NCBI RefSeq assembly: GCF_019703515.2
Contig: NC_059365.1
Location: forward strand, 34,243,501-34,307,500
DNA length: 64,000 nucleotides
From: Myxocyprinus asiaticus
Taxonomy: Eukaryota; Chordata; Actinopteri; Cypriniformes; Catostomidae
Direction of reading: 5' to 3'
This document shows positions 1 through 13,439 of the stretch, piece after piece (the stretch's first letter is position 1; every line of letters starts with the position of its first letter). A program made the translations under genes and the position numbers. The notes below the pieces were generated by a model. That model was not told where the DNA came from, searched no databases, and saw only the letters and a list, made by a program, of their open reading frames with translations.

Positions 1-1579
1 AAACACTGCCCCCAGTGGCAAAAGCGGTAAGTGTTGTTGGGTGAATGGGCAAGTGTGATCTCAATTTTCCGGGGTAAATGTCCACTGAGTGGCACCAAAA
101 GCGAGTTGAGTGAGTCGGTTTCAGCTGAACTTACAGTAATGCAATGAAGAGGAATTCATATTGCACATATTTTATAAACCGTACCCCCCAAACCTTAATC
201 TAACCATTAGTGGAGTAAACATTTAATGTTAAAGGGAAAAATGCAACCTCCATTTTGCACTCACCACTGATTATTCGAACGAGATTACTTCCTGGTTTCA
301 CCATGGGATCTGAACCCGGTTCTCCCATGGTGCTTATGCAACATGCTTTTGGTCGCACCACGGGACAGTTAACACACTGGAGCAAATACTAAAATGTCTG
401 ATAGGAGATTGCGCTTGTGAGTGAGTCGGCATAATGTGGCAGATCCTAGGGTACCGGAACTCTCTGAAAAAACATGCCGACTTCCTGTGTGATCATGTTG
501 CGGAAGTGAGCCTCGCTTGATAATCAGCACCAAGTCTTTAACCTGAACTGACAACTTCCATGTGTGCAGTTGAAAATGATTTTCCATTTTTTTTTTTTTT
601 TTTTTTTTTTTTAACTCCAGTTACCTGGGGGAGTGGTTGTACTAAATTTACCAGTAGGGTAGGTTTATTGAAATGTTTACATCCCAGTTGTCATTGAAAT
701 GTCATATGGAAAATCTTTAAACTTCCAGAGTGTTAGGTTTTTTTTTTTTAAGCCAGAATAGTCTCTAAGCAACAATCATGGCATTAATATTAATGAATTA
801 AAAATTGATTAGATTTCACCCTGCACAGCAGAATTCTGCAAATATTTAATAATGATTGAAGCATTTTAAGTCACGCTCATGTCTTTCAACTCGCCATCAT
901 GAAGGGGCCGCAGTGTCACAGACGTGCTCTGATAGTTTGACGTATGGGCTTGTATTCAGAGTGGTCAAGGATCATTCCCCTGGTAATTAAGGCGCAGGAA
1001 TGACAGCATAAATTTGTGTTGAACATGCTTAATAAATCAAAATTGTGATCTCGTCACCTTTTCCTGGAGAAACAGCTTCATTTTTATGGATCAGCAAAGC
1101 AGATAAGTGTGAATCAGAAAAGATTCCCTCAGTGAATGAGCATTAGTATTCACACCCTCAAGCTTCAATAACCCACCTTGGAATTGGCCTCACGGCAGGC
1201 TTCAGACTAAATTTGACAGTATAAAGACAGATAGCATGCTATGTTTATTAACCGCTCTGTACAATTTGCCAGCAGCGAATGGATGCCACAACTGATTGCT
1301 CAGTGAAGACAGATAAATGCTGCCAAGCTTAGCATACCCCTTTCTCTGCTCTTCAATCCCAAGTGAAAGGCTGGTAAATGGATAGAGACTTGCAGATCTG
1401 GACTACAGTTTCCAGTATTATGCAGTGAAATGTCCTGTTAGTGTTTACGGTCTCCTGTCGGCTGCACACTAAATCTGGTTCCTTGTCTGTGACTGTTAGG
1501 CTTATGAAATGAAAAGGTCACTCTTGTATGCATAATGTACCAAGCCATTTTTACTGACACTTCACTGTCTGAAAAGTCG

Positions 1580-1610
<31 letters not shown>

Positions 1611-1679
1611 TTGTGGCATACAATTGCGATGCTTTCAGAGTTTATTCAATTTCATCGAATAGGAAATATCACAAGTGTC

Positions 1680-1963
1680 ATTAAAGGGATAGTTCACCCA
1701 AATATTTAAATAGTCTTCATTTACTCACTCATGTCATAACAAACCTGTATGACTTTCTTGTGTTGAACATACAAGGAGTTATATAGCAGAATGTCCAAGC
1801 TGCTGTTTTGCCCTGGTTCATGTTTATTGTATGGAAAAGAAAACCATGAAAGTGAATGGTGCCCAGGGACAGAGCAGCATGGTTTTGCTAAACATCCACA
1901 TCATGTTTTGAATGACGTGAGGATGAATAAATGATGACAACATATACCTTTTTGGGTAAATTA
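1680..1963. repeat. small fish TIR element with GTTCACCC end
   Basis: Starts TTAAAGGGATAGTTCACCC, followed by TTTACTCACTCATGTCATAAC, typical of an abundant cyprinid MITE-like family. The right end (tttttgggtaaatt) is a degenerate inverted copy. Non-coding. Confidence 0.6.
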
Positions 1964-3857
1964 TTAATTTAATAGTAACCGTGCTAACGAAAGAGACGCT
2001 TTTTTTTTTTTTTGTGTGTGTGTGTAAGACAGCATTTTTATTTTAATATGATATGTAATGTTGTTTCACTTTTTAAAGGATCTTTTCTTAAAATCCTGAA
2101 GTATTTATGTTTACTGAATAAGAAACTAATTCAAGGCAGAGGCTTTGGCAGACAGAAGGTTTTGGCATATCTTTCCACTTGTATATGTCCTTGTTATGGG
2201 TTTGTGACCGAGCTTAATTGATTCTGTCTCATCCGCCCCAAGATGTGTTTTTGGGTCCAGGGAGGAGCAGCTTAAAATGTGGAAAGCAGTAAACGTTATG
2301 AAGGTATTTGCTGACAGAGATCCAGATCGATGCTTTGTCCTGGGTAAGCATTTTCAAGATTAATTAGACTCATAATAAATGCTTGACGCGTGCTGCTCTG
2401 GAGTCTTTGAACTCTGTTTCCAGTTGCTGCATCAGTCCAGTACTTTCTCAAATGGCTATTTTATTGCTTAAACCCATGTGCAGTTGGCCTAGTTGAAAAA
2501 GCTTATTCAATCCTATTCCATCAAGGAATGGTAGAAATGGACTATATTCATAGCACATATCTGGTCTTCCCTTTTAAGATCTGTGTAAATTGCCTTTCAA
2601 TGTATATGATTGCTTTTCAAAAAGTTCCTCTCTTGTGGGTTTGAGGTATTGATTGTATTTCCTTAAAATGAAATGTGCACATGGTCTCTTGACTCTATTC
2701 AGTGAGTCGGTGGTGATGCGGATATGTCACCTGTGGTATCTAGATATAATAGGCAAACGTGATGGAATCCAGGTAAGGGTAATTATAGCACACGTCACAT
2801 TTGATTATAAAGGCCATGTGTGCAGCCCTTGTAAAGTGCTTTTTTCAGTCTAACCTGATTCTGAAAACTGCGCAGCCTAACGGATGACTTTTGCGCTTGG
2901 TATTTGTTTGGAGGAAAAAATTAAACTCTCTCTCCAGTTGTGTAACTGGTATTGTTACTATGCTGAGTAGCATGAAGGCCAACTCTGTTTACTAGTCAAA
3001 GAACCATTGTCATGTTCAACAGTACTGTTAGGGTCCTTTTCTTAAACTGCTGCATTAAAATGGTGCTATCTCGATGAATTGGCTCTGTATGTACCTTAAT
3101 ATTTGATATTGAGTCCCTCTGATACTCAAAATGTGTCAAATTCTCATGAATAGGGCTACATAAAGTTACTGCTGGTCAGAACAAGGATAATGAATCTCTT
3201 TGTTCGTCACACCCTAGATGATAATGAACACAAACTCGGTTTGGCTGAACACTGTTTCCTTGGCAACCATGCGAGAGAGAAATGGAGCGTTTTGTCATTT
3301 AAATCCTGTGTGTCCACATCTAGCGATGGTCATTAACTATGTAGAAATCAAATGTGATGGCTTTTTCCTTTATCTGCTGTCTGGTGCTTTTATAACAGGT
3401 TGATTTAGAGGCTGCTTAAATGTGTTAATCTCTTGGTTATCTTCCCTTTGCTGCATCAGTTGCCGTGAATTGCATCATTGCTATTATAAACTACAGCTGT
3501 AAACATTAACAGGGCCTCTGTCCCCCAGATTCTAAAAGTAAAATAGACATCAATTCAGCTAACAAACAAAAAAAGCTTTTTGGGTGATTCTCACAAAACC
3601 TATCAACAAAATGTGTTGGGTTATATTTAACCCCCAAGTCATCATCATCAAAACAAAAAAGAAAATAAAGCTTACATTTAGGAACATTAAGATTTTTTTG
3701 CATTGTGACAGCATTCTTGTACCACCCAATAATCATTACTGCAGTGCATCCGGATTAGAGGTAGACCGATATATGGGTTTTACAGATTAATCTGTGGCGA
3801 TAGTTGCTTTTTGGAACTATCGGTTATCAGCAAAAATCAATGCCGATAGTAAAAAAA

Positions 3858-3889
<32 letters not shown>

Positions 3890-4310
3890 ATATTCCTTTT
3901 TTTTATATATATATAGAAGTGAGGGCATGCAAAGAAAACTACATTGTGTCTCCAACATCATATATTGTGAATAATAATAATAATAATAATAATAATATAT
4001 AGGCTATAAAAAGCTTAATTTGCTAAATATTAAATATAGAGCATTTCAAAATAAGAGTCTCCTGTGTATTTCTGGCTTAGTGTTAAAAGTCCCATGTTAT
4101 GTACCAAATTGTACTTTTTGTTTTTCTAATTATTATTGGGATTTTGGTTGAGAAATAAACTACATTGGGATTTTTTTCATTTTGGACTCTGACCTCTATG
4201 TCTGTGCTGAGAAAATTTTGTAACATTCTATGAATCTGTTTTAAAAACTCTTGGCTGATGAATTATCAGCCTTTTCCACCACCTTAGTTACCGGTATCTG
4301 CTAAATCCAC

Positions 4311-4613
4311 TAGGGCTGTCAAATAAAAATTTGAATATTCTTAGAATTTAAGAAAACAATGCGCATTCAAATGCTAAAACTGTGCATTAGAATTTTGGAT
4401 GTGTGCCAAGCACTGACGATGACTTCAGATCTATCGCATTCTTGCTCTAAAAAAGGCTAGATGCAGCGCAACAAATACAGTTTAACCAAAAGCAAGTGTC
4501 TCAAGATACTTTTTAAAGTTATTTTTAACTAGACACAGCATATAAAAAACAGCATTCCTGCATGAGACGCTGAATAAATAAAAACAAATCTAAACAAAGA
4601 CGTTCGTCTAGTG

Positions 4614-4670
<57 letters not shown>

Positions 4671-5128
4671 TATATATATATATATATATACACACACACC
4701 ACTGCTATCTGGGAATATTGTTACTTTACATACAACTGTAATGGATAAAAAAAACAATGTGGTATTTTGCTGTTATTATGAAGCTTGAGTCTGTGGTATT
4801 ATACTGTGGCGTCAGTGCAAGTAACACCATGTGAACTGTCTATTGAAGCATTCACCCCCTTCATTTTACTTTTAACTTAATATTTGAAATTATGGACCTA
4901 CTAAAACTTTTTATTTATTTATTTTATGCACATTAGCTGAAAATGGAATGTTCTTTTTAATAATATAACGGTGCTGTATGATTTATGTATTTAATGTGCC
5001 CTTTTGTGGACTAAGGAAACAACGTCAATTTAAAAATCAACTGACTTTAAAATTTAAATATTGTTCGAATTTTGAAAATATTTAAGGTAAATTTCGAATT
5101 TAATTTCTCTGCCCAATGTACAGCCCTA
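4311..5128. mobile_element. nested hAT-like element with TAGGGCTGT ends
   Basis: Left end TAGGGCTGTCAAAT and right end TGTACAGCCCTA are inverted. The flanks AAATCCAC and AAATCACT resemble a diverged 8-bp duplication. Lies wholly inside the 3755-5150 element, so it inserted later. Confidence 0.5.
4617..4700. repeat. (GT)n(AT)n(AC)n microsatellite
   Basis: About 26 GT units, then about 11 AT units and a short CA run. Lies inside the nested hAT-like element. Confidence 0.95.
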
Positions 5129-6807
5129 AAAATCACTATTGGTCGACCTGGAATCCGTATGTTTTACTTTTACTATTCCCATTGTTTTTAATGACGATTC
5201 TCATTATTGTATTATATAACCGATAAAAATATGCTGTGTACAATTATTTAATTTTTTTGTTAAATTAAAATTTGAAAAATGAAAAGCAGTACCAAGGGAG
5301 TACTGCTATGTGTAAATACTTAACAATTTAAATAATATATTTTTTTTAATAATTTTTTTCACAATGTGGTAATGTACATTTGGGGGCAAAATATTTATAA
5401 CTGTATTGGAAGTCATTTCACAATAAAAAAAATCTTTATGTCCCCATGTATAGACATAAATTTCTTTATGCAAAATATCATTCCTTTTTTTTTTTTCTTT
5501 TGATCTTGGAGTAAAATAGGACCCAGGCATTTTCTTGACAAGTTTGAGAATCACCCTTTTCCCCCATTTTCTAAACTGAGAAAAGAGCTTATGTAACAAC
5601 ACAGAATAAATAAAACAGTGATTACATTATTCACTATGCTTGGATGTGCACTAAGAAAACAATTAATGTCTGCTGAATGTGACTTTATACATATTTGTCT
5701 CTTTGTCTTTGTAGAATAGCAGTCATACTCTTGACTTCATACACTGCTAGGAAGTATCACTTCAACAGTTAGTATCGTCTTAATGTCCGGTAGACGTGCT
5801 TCATACGAATCTAACAACAATGCTTTTGTTTTTCCGTAGTTGGTTCATTGTGCCATATCGCTCCCCTTGCTGTCATTTTCTTTTTGTTGAATGCTTTGAT
5901 CAGGGAGTGAATGAGGGATGACTACCCTTGGTGGCAAATGGAGCTTTGGCCCTTTGCTTTAATATAGTTCATTTCAGACTTGTTTTGAAGAGAGGTGTCC
6001 ATTCATCCTCTGTGGACCCTGAGAGCCCGAGTTCTGAGCTCACTCTCTAAGGAAATGATACCCAGAGAAAAATAAGACCTTTTTTTCGATCCACTAAAAA
6101 CAGAAGCAAGCAAATTAACGTTTAAAGTGAGTGCAGCAGTACAATAAGTAATCCTCTAAAGTATTAGCCCATTTCTATCTGGTCTTGATTTTCCTTTTCT
6201 TTTGTGTCTGTTCAGTGACTTCCTGCAGGGTTTAAACAAACCTTCATAATTGGGTACACGCTGTACAGTTAGAGTGAAAAGTTGAGATGGAAAATATCCT
6301 CTCGCTTCTCTTATGCTCATCTTTGTGTGCTTAAATCCTAATTTAAATCAGTTCTGTTTTCATTTTCTCAGAAAGGGACAGACCTCTGCCACAGAGAGCT
6401 GCAACCAAATTAAAAAGTGACCTTTGGAGTTAATAGCTTCCTTTGCGGTGAGTGAAAAGCATTAGAAAGCCACTGCATCTGAAGCCTCTGTAGGCACAAA
6501 ACCTCTTCTCTTACACACACAGTCTGGCCAAGAAATGGTAGTCCTCTATAAATCATGTTCTGCTTTAGCCATTCTGGCTTGTCCCTTCCCCCCAACAACC
6601 CTTTTTCTCCTCTTCCCTTGAGAAAATGCCTATAGGCACAGTATCTGTGAACTAGTGGTCAACAGCTGCCTGGAGGGATGTGCTGGAACAGTCGAACAAT
6701 TGCGTTACCTTTCAACTTCAGTAAAATGATTTAACTATTTTGTCATCAGAGTTCAATGATTTTGGGACTATAACATACAATATCAGATTTAAAGCTTCCC
6801 TTAAACT

Positions 6808-7955
6808 TTTAAGGAATGTTCTGGGTTCAGTGCAAGTTAAGCTCCATCGGCAGCATTTGCAAAAATATAAGACTCATCTGTTGTTTATAAAAAAAACAAT
6901 CTACTTGCAGTTAAGCAACAAAGCGACTTCATCTCATTCATTTTCAATGAGAGCTGGCGATTTACAGCGACACGAGCAAGAGCGACCTCTGGTGACTAGA
7001 GGTGGGCGTGTCCAGCGACTTCAGAAAGTTGAGAAGCTTAACTTTGTGCAAATGAGGAGCGACACTTGGCAGCGACAACCAACATGGAAGAACGCGCCTC
7101 AGTGGAGCTCACGTCATCCTAGTCGATTGCAGGCAACACAGAAGTTAAAGTTTCTGTGAGTGTTTTCACTGTTCTAAATGATTTGTGTGTAACCATTTAC
7201 ATGGATATAAAAATGATGCGTGGAAAAGAAACCGTCGGCAGTCTGAGTTTAATTCATTTTTACGGACATAAACAGATTTTGTCAAATTAGAATGACGTTT
7301 TAGGAATTGTTGGCAGTCTGAGTTTGATTCATAGATTTTGTACATTGATAGATCGTTCATCAAGGTTCAACAAACTCTACTGCAGAATTTTCATTTTTAA
7401 CGGCAAAAAACGAAAACAAATTCCTTGTCAAATTTGAACGGTATCTTAGTTTTACTGGCAAAATACCTCATCCATGATCCAGTTTTCAAGAGATATATCC
7501 AGACGTACAGTCCACCAATAACGTTAGAGCGACAGAAGTAGGAATGTCCAACAGCAACTTCACAGTACAGGGATTAGCAACATTAAGCAATTTTTAAAGT
7601 TGTTGCATGTGTGCAGGGTTTTACAGCAAGGCGGTTACAATGGAAGTGAAAGGGGCCAGTGCATGATCATTAAAATACATTTCAAACGTATGTTTCAAAA
7701 GTATTGCCATAAGACAAACCTTACATCTTGTAAACGATTATCACACTACAGTCATGTTCATGTAAAATGTTAACATTTTATGGCTGTACTTTTGAAACAA
7801 TGTGTATTTTTTTATGTTTATGGACTGGGTTACTGTAACTTTTTTTTTTTAAATAAATGAGGGACTAGTCAATTATTTTTTGTGATAAATAATATTATGC
7901 CACCAATGCTGTTAACTGAGGGTAACTTATACTGAACCCAGAACATTCCTTTAAG
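6808..7955. mobile_element. TIR element with AAGGAATGTTCTGGGTTCAGT ends
   Basis: Left end TTTTAAGGAATGTTCTGGGT and the inverted right end TTAAAGGAATGTTCTGGGTT match over about 25 bp, followed by similar GTGCAAGTTA/GTATAAGTTA. The terminal parts resemble a common cyprinid repeat. The core (about 6930-7570, with several GCGACA words) looks different from the ends and may be a separate insertion. No coding capacity is recognised. Confidence 0.65.
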
Positions 7956-10156
7956 TAGTGAGGCAATAATCGTGGATGACACGCACAATATCGTTGTTGA
8001 AAATGTTGACAAAGCTTCTCTTTAAAATCTTTAAATAAAAAAAACCGCTATCGTGGATGACACACAATATAATTGTTGTTGAAGAGTCTGAAAAACTAAG
8101 TGTATTTTTTGGGAAAAAAAAGAAATGCATTTAAAATGGGCACATAAAAGCAGGTATTCACTGTGTCTGATATATTAGACTCCCAAGTTTAGCCATACAG
8201 TCTCTGGATATTTGTTTTTGGTCACCTGCATTCTGAACTCGAAATTGGTTTTCCTTTAGCTTGTCCTGGAGTACTTGTGCAGTGCACAGTATACGAGCGG
8301 GTAGCTGTTGTTTTGTGGCATATGCTTGCTGCCACCCTCACACATTTGAAAGCTTGAAACCCTGCAAGCAATTACTTATTTTGATGTAAAAATTATCAAA
8401 TGCCCACAAACTAATGTAACCCAATCTTCATCTTCCTTGCTAAGTACAGATTCTGTGGAATTATTTTTTCAGAACAATGCAGTTGGGATGAAAATCTGTA
8501 ATGTGGATTCAGAGTGACTAGCTTGCCTTTCATTTATTTGTGGACAAATATTTTGAGAGCATCTGAGACCTCAGTAATTTCCTACTGGTGCTGTCATGCA
8601 TCAGCACCACTTTACGTTCTCGGCTCACCAAAGAATAAAAACCCCGGAGGAATAGAGATGGAAAAACCTGTCCAGACGGATATATGCGCAAATAACTATT
8701 CAGTACATCACGAGAGAAGCAATGGTCACTTGTAGTTCTCAGGCAAAACTTTGAGCTAGTTTCCCTCCACCCTCAGCCGACCACCATTATTTAGATTTTA
8801 TTTAAATCAAGAACCATTGAGCTAGATAATCATTTTCAACCAATGTCAATCATTTGGTGTTTATAATAGTTTTTTAAGCTGATTTGAACCCAACTCTGCC
8901 CTGGGCTAGAGTGGATTCTCAAATAGGTTTTTGCTTTTGATGCCAGACATTCAGGCAGGTTGTTATCTCGGTTTAGAAGGGCAGGTGAGTTGCAAGTCAT
9001 GATAATTCTAATGATATCAGAAGCTATTTCAGAGGGGCACCTTGCTTGAAGCCCAGACCAAATACTTTGAGTGCACAATCCTTACAAGCCTTTCAGACAT
9101 ATCTGTATTCAGAACATTTGATACATAATAAAGTTTCTAGAATTGTTTGTTTGGAAAATATTTGAAAGGTATGGTAAAACTGGCAGTATTTGGGTGAATA
9201 TCACAAAATATGACAACTATATGTTTGGGTCATATTTCACCCCAATATCAAAATTAAGTAATGGAATCACTGCGCTGTACCAGGTGAGCGTGCACAGATC
9301 CTTAAGAATTACATGTACCTGTGAGAAATAAAATGACTAATATATTTATTATATGTATTTATTTATTTATTTATTTATTTTGGATTTTGGGGTGAAATGT
9401 TACCTGGACATGTTTTCATGACATTCACCCATTTACAGTTGGTAATATCTCATGTATACCTGAAGAGCATATTAGACCAAAACATTTATATTTTGCAACA
9501 TTTTTATTTAAAAATATACGTCTTAAGAAAAAAAAAGATCTTCAGTTGGCCACATCTTTACCCACTATACAGATATGAAATAGTACATATTACAATACAA
9601 AAGGAAAAAGCGGGGTTTGGGGATAGGTTGCTGAGAAGCATTCATTTTTGCACAAAGAAGTTTTGGGTTGTGACTTGATGGGGGGGGGGGTGCTGTTTTG
9701 GCCAGAGTGAGCAGCAGGAATTCGGCGTATGGCAACATAACCCAAAATACATTTTACAGGATTGCAAATGGATTCTACAAAGTAATGGTTTTGTGATCAC
9801 CTCATAAGCTGATAGTTTAAACAGTGAGATGACAACATTTGCCAGTATTTCATTAAGTTTTTCCCCACTATATGTCTAAACTATCAGATAAGGATATAAG
9901 GTTAATCAGTATTTTTTTTTCTTTTTTTTTCTTTTTTTTGGGGGGGGGGGTTTACAGATGTGCATGTTAGGTAAGCTGTTTTCTTAAGACATGCAAGGTG
10001 TTTTTGGAGGAAAGCAAAGGTTGGCATCACGAAATCGAATATAAAGCAACACCGTTTGTTAAAGAGTGGGTGGATGTTCTTGGCTCATAAAATGTTAGTG
10101 TAGTTTGCTTTTTAAAGTCAACAGCCTTTGAAAAATCAGTTTTGGAATGTAAATTC

Positions 10157-11170
10157 TAGGGGTGTATCGATCCATCGATCCAATAACCAACGATCCAATG
10201 TTATCGATACAACGTGTAAATATCTATCTATCTATCTATCTTTTTTTTTTTTTTTTAAGATGCACCTTTGTTAATACTCTCATGCCAGCCGCATCCGTAT
10301 GCATTTCCGTCAGGCGATGAAGCAACCGTATTACATTCATTTCACTAAATGAGCACTAAATATGCTTTTCATGTGGGACGAGGATGTGTGCAGGGTCTGT
10401 GAAGCAAAATTCAATCTGCTATCCGTGCACAAACGTCAACCAGGCGCTCAATGGAGCTCTCGTGAAAAACGCAGACCAGCTCACATGTGCAATTAATTTG
10501 GGTTTCCATCGATATCGTTGCGCATGCGAACCATTTTAATTTTATATGAGAATTTGCTATTTAAAAGTACCATGGAGCAGTTCAACCATCATGTGCAACG
10601 TCTTAACAACGCTGACATTCTGAACAGCACTAATGAGGGAAAGAGAAATCACCTGCTGCCCAGCACTAGCATCATTTATAAGACTTTACACATCAACACC
10701 CTTACTAACATTTATCCCAGTTAACTATAACCGAATTTTTCATTACAACTGTGGAAGTTGTAGCCAAGAAAACCAAGTCATGGGTATGTAAGTACTTTGA
10801 ATAGGATTAAACTGAAAAATAAGCTGTATTCAAATGATTGATCACTTATGTGTGACACTGTTTTTTTATATTATTTGAAGTATGTTATTTTGTTGTGGAT
10901 GTCCCAATGTGGATACTAAATTTACACTTTTCAGAGAGCTCAATAAAATATTCCAATTATATTTTGGTTGCATGTGAGGGCAAAAATTTTTTAATTGATT
11001 GTGTAAAATATAATATCAGAATATCGACCGCAGGTCCCTGAATAGAGTCAAATTGAAATTGTATCGCAGCAGGCTTTGATGTATCAGCAAATATCGGATC
11101 GCAGGCCAAGAGAATCGATATAAGATCGTATCGTGATGAAAGGTCCTAGTAAATTCCCAGATACACCCCT
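10157..11170. mobile_element. hAT-like element with GGGGTGTATCGATC ends
   Basis: Left end TAGGGGTGTATCGATCCATC; the right end ATACACCCCTT is its inverted counterpart, with further ATCGATA/TATCG words in both ends. About 1.0 kb and no intact transposase, so non-autonomous or decayed. Contains an ATCT repeat and T run near 10221-10256. Confidence 0.6.
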
Positions 11171-13439
11171 TGATGTGTTGAAAAGATCAGCTACAGAGAC
11201 CCACATTCCTTTCGTATTTGTCTTACCAACAGTAATTCATTGTCTTTTGCATGGTTTGTGGAATAAGACAACAGAAGTACTGAACTGTGGATTGGTTCTG
11301 GGTTTTTGAATGAACTTTGATGGTATTTTACAGCACCCTCTAAAGGACACCTAACCAATCTCATCAGGCATGACTAATTTTTGTGTAAGACAGTTAATCG
11401 TGTCCTATTGCATGTTTGTCAAAAATGTTTACTATTAGGTAGACCAAAAAAAGAGCTTTGATATGGATGTCAATTTCTCTGATTTTGAGCATAACACTAA
11501 AAGCCTCTCCCAGGATATGATTTGATGATGTTTTTTATTTTTTGCAGCTTTCCGTAACGAGGTAAAATGCCTCATTGTGGCACAGATATTATGGTGTTTC
11601 CAGATCTTGCCCAGTCAGTCGCTGTTTTGTCAAGCATTTTCCTTTGCTGCTAATGGTTTCTGTACCCTGATTCAGCCCTGCTACATTGCTCATAAAATAC
11701 TTGTGGACTTCAGTTAGATGCTAACGGGTGTTTGTCTGCCCTGTACCCCTTTGTGCATCCCTGCCCCCAACTCCTGAGTGCAACACAAAGAGCTACTGCA
11801 GCAGTGGCTTCTTTAGTTTAATGCTAATGTCTGTCCTCTCAGTGCTGCATACAAATGTGTCCTGACCCAGCCTTCGTCATCTTCTGCATGCTCTCCTGAG
11901 AGCTTTACAATGCTTTACTTCAGCCTCACTATGTGTCTCTCACTTTCTTGCGACGTCACTTTCGTGTCCTTGCTCTGATGCTTATCCTCTCCTCTCAATA
12001 TTTAGCTAACATAGAAAAAAAGAGGCTTTTATGCTGTAATGGACCAATGGGATCCAGGGCTATGATGAAAAAGAACTCCCTTGTTTCCATGAAAGAGGAA
12101 GGCAGGGATTTATCTCTATGTAAGTTCTACTTCTGTACTGGCCAAGAAGGCTGAATCTTGCAGGGGCAGAGGTTTAGGTGACAGAATATTAGATTCTTTT
12201 TCCTCAGGCTTAATTGACTCAATGTTGAAGCTGTCAGGTACAATTTCACTCTTTGCTGCATTCAGGCAGTGTGATGCTAAGCTTATGCGTTTATTTTTAG
12301 GAGACAATTGTCTGTGTCCTCTACATTTGTTTCCCTTCCCTTGTCCCTAAAAAGTTCTTTCTCGCTGGTGTTTTCATTGTCATCAAGCATACTTTGATGG
12401 TCTCTCATAAATTATTGGTGCAATGGTCTAAGCAGCATTGTTCTATCACAGTGAAGATGTCAGTGTTTTGAGCCATCTTATGTAAGTATATATGCACAAT
12501 GATAAATAAGCAATTGTATGTGGTTAACATTTAATAAATCCCTGCTGAAGTCAGAGTGGAAGGAGCATATTCAGACATTTTGTCAGAACCAGTGCAGAGC
12601 AGGATTGGACATGAACCTTTTCACACAAAGTGCTAGGCTTTAAGATTTCAAGGAAGCGGACAGAGTTTATTGAATTTAACCAAATGCAGAAACGGGAAGG
12701 CCATTAAGTGTTCTCATTAGTTCAAATTTAAGTCTTGTTAAAATTGAAAAGATAATTTCTGCCATTTGAGAAAGCCAACTAATGTGAGTGCTTAAATTCC
12801 CTGTTCAAATCTAAATTTCATTATGTGGCAATTTTTAACAGTACTTGTTCTCAATTTAGAAAAGGTGAGTAAAAATATGCTTTTAATCCATCTGATTTCC
12901 TTTTCCCTCTCCTCAAATGTGAATATGTGAGTGAGATCTATAGTGTCGCCTATCGTGCACCATACATATTTTTTTTTTTTTAATCCTTTTGAAAAAGTTC
13001 GGCATATGTAACACTATTTTTCATGGAATAAAATTTCACCATTTATCAGTAGATATGTCATTTTATAAACCGTTTTCCAGAGCACAAGGTTCTAGGCGGT
13101 TTGGCTATAGATTTTCTCATCTCCTCTGTGCTGCAGAATACATAGTACACAAACTGGTGATGCAGTGACACATCTCACACATCTTCCTCTACTGAGGTTG
13201 ATTGCCCCAGCTTAGATATGAACCTTTGCATTTGTATTACAAAAATAAATTTGTGAATTTCTCTTTCCTTTTTTTTAGATTCATCCCAGTCACCTCAAGC
13301 TTTCATAGTTTTCATAGCTAACAATTTCAAAGCCATATCTTTGACTAAAAAGAAAAAAAAAAAAAAAAAGTCCAAAAGCAAACCCTGCATCTTTTAAAAT
13401 GGTCAAATGGTAAACCCTTAAACAGCAGGAATAAATAGT

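Larger units (their letters stand above)
3755..5150. mobile_element. hAT-like non-autonomous element, with a second element nested inside
   Basis: The left end TAGAGGTAGACCGATATA and the right end, an inverted AGGTCGACCAATAGTG, match the fish hAT-like family with GGTCGACCGAT termini. Internal words such as GATTAATC and ATCGG repeats fit. A second unit (4311-5128) begins TAGGGCTGTCAAATAAA and ends in TACAGCCCTA. No transposase remains. A GT/TA microsatellite sits in the inner unit. Confidence 0.6.

Noticed and set aside
6740..7159. 139-codon plus-strand open frame
   Set aside because: Lies across the end and core of a TIR element, begins in non-repeat intron and matches no transposase I know.
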